DNA of 64,000 nt from contig JAODUP010000918.1 in assembly GCA_025642065.1 (NCBI GenBank), forward strand, positions 51,001-115,000, written 5' to 3'. Positions within the stretch are counted from its first letter, which is position 1. Every line of letters begins with the position of its first letter. Made by a program: the position numbers and the translations under genes. The DNA comes from Paralvinella palmiformis. Taxonomy: Eukaryota > Annelida > Polychaeta > Terebellida > Alvinellidae. Below are positions 58,722 through 64,000 of this stretch, in pieces. Below the pieces are notes generated by a model. It worked only from the letters and a program-made list of their open reading frames with translations. It was not told the DNA's origin and ran no database searches.

Positions 58722-59401
58722 CCCAACTTCGTGTACCCAGTAAATTATATTATTTTTATTCTTAGTTCATAATCTTATCGCTATGGACATTATTCATGAA
58801 GACTTATTGATTTCTGTATGCTTTCTATCGCTCAGGTTAAATTAATTTAAATTAATTTAATAATAATAAAAGCTTTTATCCTAATTGGTAATTCCCCCTA
58901 CCTAGATTAGATTTCCATATGCAATTATTTTCTATGGAAAGAGGAAATGAGTTTCGCCAGAAATCGGTTTTATTAGATTTATTGTTGAAGGGCGGTTATA
59001 AATTGACAGATGATTGGCAATTTGTTTTCAATTTTTGATCATTTTAACTAGTTGATAACACTCATGGAGCTAATAACCTAAAATAGGTCGTATTTTTATC
59101 GGTTAGGAAAGATTTTCTCTGTCAACTTAGCTGCGTTCAAACGAACGCTTGTGTCTAAATACATTTTATTCCTGCATCATATGAAATAAAATTCGAATGA
59201 ACTATTATTTTGTTCGTCTATTGTAATAGTCAAAATAATGATATTTATAAACAAAATATATGATAATTATGTTTTTCTTTAGATTATCCGTTATTATTTA
59301 TATAAATGTATGGTAGTAATACCTGTTCACTAAATTGTGCCGTCTTCAGTCTTGGAAGTTGATCTTTTCTGATCTACAATATGATCTATTAGCGATGTTC
59401 C

Positions 59402-59541
59402 TCACGACTTGCGAATCCCGACAATTTTTAATATAGAAATGAGTACACTTGTTGTTCCACGGTAGTTCACAATGGACACGACCCCGCACACCCGGAAACC
59501 GCCGTCGATCTCCCGATCGTATACTGCGCATGTGTCTGGAA
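59402..59541 (-). other. Candidate isolated exon
   Basis: A good acceptor (TTATTTTCCAG) on the minus strand precedes a GC-richer open block: one frame reads DTCAVYDREIDGGFRVCGVV, then SIVNYRGTTSVLIS, to a stop. No partner exon or clear donor found. It could equally be chance. Confidence 0.2.
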
Positions 59542-60121
59542 AATAATTTATTGTCATTAGCATACTTGCATGAATCGGCGTGGAATAAATATCCCAGCCT
59601 AAATCGATAATTGTTTGGTATTCATGCATTTTAAAACACATATTAACAAAAACAAAATCACTAAGAATTGTCATTTCATTGTTGATAAAACATAGCCCTC
59701 TTTATCCAAATTGTACGGACCTGAATCAATCATCATGAACACGAACTAGTGCTATGTAGTTCATGGCAATTAGTAAAGAAATGGCAACTGTTAGCGGGTA
59801 CGTTTAAATACATGGCTAGCTAAGGTTAAAATACATGTTGATATATACAGGTTGGATCCGACCAGTTCTCTTCGCTTACGAAGGGGGGGGGGACACCAAC
59901 CTGTCTTAGCCTGGTTATCTTTTTAGGATATATTTCATTCAAGAAGAAGAGATCAATGGAGAATAGGGTATATCTATTCACTTGAGTTTGTATGGGCATG
60001 CAACAGTTGGAAATTGCTTGTAAATAACAACATGTGGGCTAAACTTGCCGTTTAGCCACATATTCCAAAAAACTCATTTATTGTATGTTGCTAGAGTACC
60101 GCTCAGCCAACATCCAGCAAG

Positions 60122-60156
60122 GTGTGTGTTTATGTGTGTATTGTGTGTGTGTCTCT

Positions 60157-60205
<49 letters not shown>

Positions 60206-60225
60206 GTGTGTGTATGTGTGCGTAT
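60122..60225. repeat. (GT)n(CT)n(GT)n compound microsatellite
   Basis: GT-rich, then about 50 bp of CT, then GT-rich sequence. Confidence 0.95.
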
Positions 60226-62758
60226 TTGTTTTATCTGATTTCTAATAAATGAAACCACCAAAGCATCATACACTTTCTTTCTTTTATAATATGGGAAGCT
60301 TGGAAATATAACAGTTTTAATACCTATAGATCCGCTAAAGATATCGTGGAAAAACAATTTGCAAAGATTGATTATAACTATCAAACTATATATCTTCAGC
60401 GTTAGCGAAACAAAAAAAAATAAAAACATATAGCAATTGAAGAACATATTGAAAGTCCAATTTCGAAAGGAAATAAACGAATCATTACTCTGTAGGTTAC
60501 CTGGATGGAAATAATATGTATCCACGCGGAGAGAAACATTATTATTAAACCCAAACAAATACATGACAATACAAATTTCGAATCAGGAAGAGAAACTGAA
60601 AGTTTTCCTTGCCAGATTTAAGCCATGTAAAGGTTTCTTAGAGTAGGTTAAATGTGACAGACAAGAGATTTATTTTCAAATTCTCATATCAGAAACTAGG
60701 TCTAATTAAAGGCTTTGTGTGAATATTATAATCAGTGAACAGAATGGAAGCTCCACGGGAACTCGGTGAATACGTCTATGTATGTTACACCCTCGAATAA
60801 ATCGGTAAACGAAATCAATTGTAAACACACCTCATGATGGAACCCAGTGTACTGTCTATACGCGTGTTGTAATATAACACGAATACGTAAATAACCACAG
60901 TTTTGTCAAAAGAAGTGTATTAACATTTTGCGTATGTCGTTAATTAAATTAATGCATCAATCTATTTCAGTACGGTAGATAATCTGCAAAGACAAATAAA
61001 TAAATCGGAGTTAGATTGTGAATACGTTATCGTTATATCAAAAAATAGATTATGATACTCATCCGTCATAATATTATTAAAGCCAAGATTAACTGTTGTA
61101 CAATAAGATAACGAAAAACAACTACAATAGTTAGGTCAATTATAGGGATTATCGATGTTTCGGTTTGCTAATACATATACAAGAAAACGACAAATTATGA
61201 TTTCAACGTATCAAATTCCTGCTAAAACACGACAAGACCATTATGGAAATAAATGCTAAATACTATTCATTGGAATGCAGTGTACATTAATATTTACATC
61301 TCTGTGGCTACTTGGTCACTAAACGTTGGCAACATTGATAATCTCCAATACGTGTTTTACCGATGTCTAATTTCAAATCAGCCAAAATTATGAAATGACT
61401 GCAGTTGAAAATAGCAAACAAAAACTCAAATTTCCGAATTCTATTAAATTAATAATGGTCATAATGGTTAAACTATATTTGGTCATAACGCTTTCATTAA
61501 CCGATTCAGACATTCAGTGCAAACTAGGGCTAAATTAAAATCAAACAAATGCACATCAACTTATGGCGTTTACACTCGCTATTGTCCGGCTAGTCACATT
61601 CCTGTTAAAACTTGATAAAATGGAGTTCGTGAATTATGCTGAAAATCTGGTCTAAATGCCATAAAACATAATTGGAATGAATTAAACGGAATAGAAATGT
61701 CATGCTGACCCCAATATTGTGAAGTATAGAACAAGTCGACCGTAATGACAGAAACGTCTAAGCTTCAGTGTAAGATAAAAGTGCCAAGGTTTATTGGTAA
61801 AAATGAATGCCCGATATTTGTAATATAATCAGAAGATTACATCAGTTTTGTGAAGATTAGACTGCAAGTTATACAAGTGAAATACCCCAATACCCAATTT
61901 ATTATGTGAACTGATCAGTGACGTTACAAATTGACGCTAATAATTCAGGAATATGTGGAAGTGTGATCAAAAACAATCATTCTGTTACGTATCAAAACTC
62001 CTAAAAAGCATTAAGCGTAGATCTAAAGCCACTCTTTGGTATTAAATACAGAAATATGGCCCCAGATATCTCAAACATCGGGATGATATTGTATGCGATA
62101 TCGTATTACTGTAAAAACGTCACAAATTTCTAATACCATCCAGTTCGCGAGGGAACATGATTATACACGTTCATGGTATATACTGAATATAATCAAGTAT
62201 CAGAAACTTGTATCAGAAAATGTATTGATCAGAAAGGGGCCAATGCCCAGGTGGATAATGCCTTTGGTAAATATTTACCCTGGCACAGTAACTAAAACGC
62301 TTATCTAGTATGGCTCATGATATATAAACACATAACAGATTAAAACATTCAAATAAATTATATATGTTCTAAATAAAAAGAAAAATTCATCAATTAAAGC
62401 AAATGTATATGTGTTTGTACGCGTGTTAGCAAAGAATAACAGATTCGCCAGGTGGCAACACTTTATGGTGGCTAAATGTAGTATGTGGGAATAGAATTAT
62501 CTTTCCTAGGTCCAGTCATGTCCATTCTGTACTATGAAAGTCAAGGCTAGCTCTAGTCTGCTTGTCATAAAAGCATTTAAACACGTTATTATAATATTAA
62601 TTTGAATAGCAGACATTAGGTATGGTTTGAATGTGTTAATATATAAATTTAACATTATCGAAACTAAGACGCTGTTTCACATATGTCTGTTTTTTAATAG
62701 GAATTAAGCTAAACAGTTTTAATAGTAATCGGTTCGTGACGCCTGCCCGTTGTAAAAA

Positions 62759-63375
62759 CTGACCCTTGAAGACAGTGACAATTGGGTTATATAGTGTATA
62801 TAGTATTGCTTTGAAGAAAGATACAGCAATTGAAAACTAGCTATACATAAGGCTGCTTAGATATGTAACCCAAACAGTGGGCCCCGGTGGCTTAGCGGTT
62901 AAGTACCCGGCACTTGGTGCGAACGGTCACAGGTTAGAACCCGCAAGGGGTCGAAGATTAATTTCTCGACTCACAACATCGTGGGTGGGTGGCGTCTCCA
63001 CTGAATTATTTAAAATAAAGGGGGACGTTAAACCCCCCCCCCGAGTACGTAAAACACTCTGGAAGTGACCACCCTCAGTGTATTTCGGCTCCATCTTTCC
63101 CCTGTGAGTGGTGGCGAAGAGGGTTTCTCAACCACCCCCACGTAGAGGCTGTGCCGAATAAGCGACAGCCTGGGGATTCTCCCCGAAAAACCAAACAAAC
63201 AATTAATCTAAACATTCTCACTACTGCCGTGATCTGACTTGGGTGTTCTACCCCAAACTCCACGGCTGTATAAGTGATTCGCTTTTTGTTTTTGTTCGGC
63301 GGCTTAGGGACTGGTGAGACATTACACATGTCTCAGCAATAAAGTCGCCACTCTGGATTCAGTCCCCTGAAGAAA
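62759..63375 (+). repeat. Dispersed repeat R1, copy interrupted by SINE-A
   Basis: The left part 62759-62877 and right part 63201-63375 together match 32384-32605; the SINE-A copy lies exactly between. This copy also has about 65 bp extra (around 63241-63325) that the other lacks, or that was deleted there. Confidence 0.75.
62878..63200 (+). mobile_element. SINE family A, full-length copy (tRNA-derived)
   Basis: The tRNA-like head GGGCCCCGGTGGCTTAGCGG has an A-box TGGCTTAGCGG (62888-62898) and a B-box GGTTAGAACCC (62932-62942). The body contains TTAATTTCTCGACTCACAAC, a C9 run, GTGACCACCCTC, TTTCGGCTCCATCTTTCCCC and GTTTCTCAACCACC. The tail AGCGACAGCCTGGGGATTCT ends CCCCGAAAAACCAAACAAAC. CCAAACA on both sides may be the target duplication. 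About 320 bp; other copies at 5807-6150 (minus) and 40780-40832 (minus, tail only). Confidence 0.88.
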
Positions 63376-63515
63376 CGCACGCACGCACGCACGCACGCAC
63401 ATGCACGCACGCATGCACGCACCTCCTCTTATCTGTTCCAGTATATTCATTTCACCGTTGTCAACAGTATATGAGGGCATATGTGTGTGTGCGTGTGTGC
63501 GTGCGCGTGAGTGCG
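63376..63515. repeat. (GCAC)n and (GT)n runs flanking R1
   Basis: ACGC/GCAC repeats at about 63376-63422 and GTGTGC-type runs at about 63481-63515. Open frames on both strands here are repeat translations. Confidence 0.9.
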
Positions 63516-63519
63516 TAAT

Positions 63520-64000
63520 ATTCGGTAATAGATCCAAATTAAATATATTTTACAACTCAGCTATAGCATCGGCTCAGAAAACATTAATCCCGAAGCCAGC
63601 AACAATTCTCAACTGATGTATCTTAAGTGCAAAACCTTTTTATATAATACATGTTGCACTTATTCTGTCTAAAAATCTATCCTTTTCGTCCATTGTCCGA
63701 TGAAATTATCTTTGGGTGTTACTGGTGTATATTTCAAAGAGATGTCATATAATTCACGAGTTATTTATATCAATTTTATAACATTAACTGGTAATAAAAG
63801 ACGATTATTTTACTGAGATAGCGAGCGACCTGCTGAGATAAATGTGTTAAATTTACATGACCTCTGACTAGTTTACTAAAATAAATGTTAATAAATTAAT
63901 TATTTTAAAAACAACAAGATTAATATCATATAGATCATTTAATCTGGTGTCATCTGTGGAGAATCGCAAACATTTGGTTCGATAATTTCCCACTTGTCGC
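63520..64000. other. Noncoding window end
   Basis: AT-rich; nothing supported. Confidence 0.5.

Larger units (their letters stand above)
57710..62755. other. Noncoding stretch
   Basis: No confident gene. (AC)n/(TA)n at 58672-58718; (GT)n/(CT)n at 60122-60225; a G9 run at 59884-59892. A possible exon on the minus strand is listed separately (59402-59541). Confidence 0.5.

Noticed and set aside
62877..63068. 63-codon frame and possible tRNA gene at 62878
   Set aside because: The frame is the SINE-A sequence. The head has A and B boxes but cannot be shown to fold as a functional tRNA and is followed by the SINE body.

Overview
This window looks like an AT-rich nuclear genome from an invertebrate animal. 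The signs are spliced genes with GT-AG introns of a few hundred bases to about a kilobase, metazoan-type protein families (a DHRS11-like reductase and an IgGFc-binding-domain cell-surface protein), tRNA-derived SINE-like repeats, several decayed Jockey/CR1-type non-LTR retrotransposons, a hAT transposon, and about twenty long (TA)n tracts. A lophotrochozoan, probably a mollusc, is my best guess. That guess rests on general familiarity with such genomes and cannot be proven from the sequence alone. I see no rRNA, no CRISPR and no functional tRNA gene.

Layout. 0-0.1 kb may hold the last codons of a plus-strand gene that runs in from outside. 0.1-3.9 kb is AT-rich noncoding DNA with two small duplications. 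3.9-7.1 kb (minus) is a complete 7-exon SDR gene of 255 aa, DHRS11-like, with a SINE in its third intron; a possible tiny basic protein gene lies just upstream (7.44-7.79 kb, minus). 8.1-15.2 kb is a retrotransposon graveyard: a second SINE-like family (8.15 kb) and three broken non-LTR elements (8.34-9.56 minus, 10.98-12.87 plus, 13.94-15.19 plus). 15.44-17.22 kb is a hAT element with matching 8-bp flanks, a transposase pseudogene and a regular 44-bp minisatellite.

17.2-36.3 kb is mostly featureless AT-rich DNA. It holds microsatellites, two LINE 3'-end fragments, a second SINE-B copy, a 20-bp-periodic array of heat-shock-element-like motifs (29.05 kb), and dispersed repeats at 32.4-34.4 kb that recur at 56.8-57.7 and 62.8-63.4 kb. 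36.35-38.28 kb is a transposon-like element with terminal inverted repeats of about 300 bp. It carries a decayed ORF of an unrecognised family and a nested 344-bp MITE-like element, which has a second copy at 52.0 kb.

45.38-47.86 kb (plus) is the best gene in the window: a 3-exon gene for a 662-aa type I membrane protein with an IgGFc-binding-like ectodomain, one transmembrane helix and a short tail carrying a dileucine-type sorting motif. 48-64 kb is again mostly noncoding, with repeats, a coding-like decayed stretch (53.6-54.1 kb, minus) and a full-length SINE-A inserted into another dispersed repeat (62.88 kb).

The two confident host genes are not obviously linked in function. Most of the recognisable structure is mobile-element debris. 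The most novel-looking items are the 36.35-38.28 kb element, the 29.05 kb heat-shock-motif array, the short membrane-anchored IgGFc-binding protein, and the set of repeats shared between 32-34, 57 and 63 kb.
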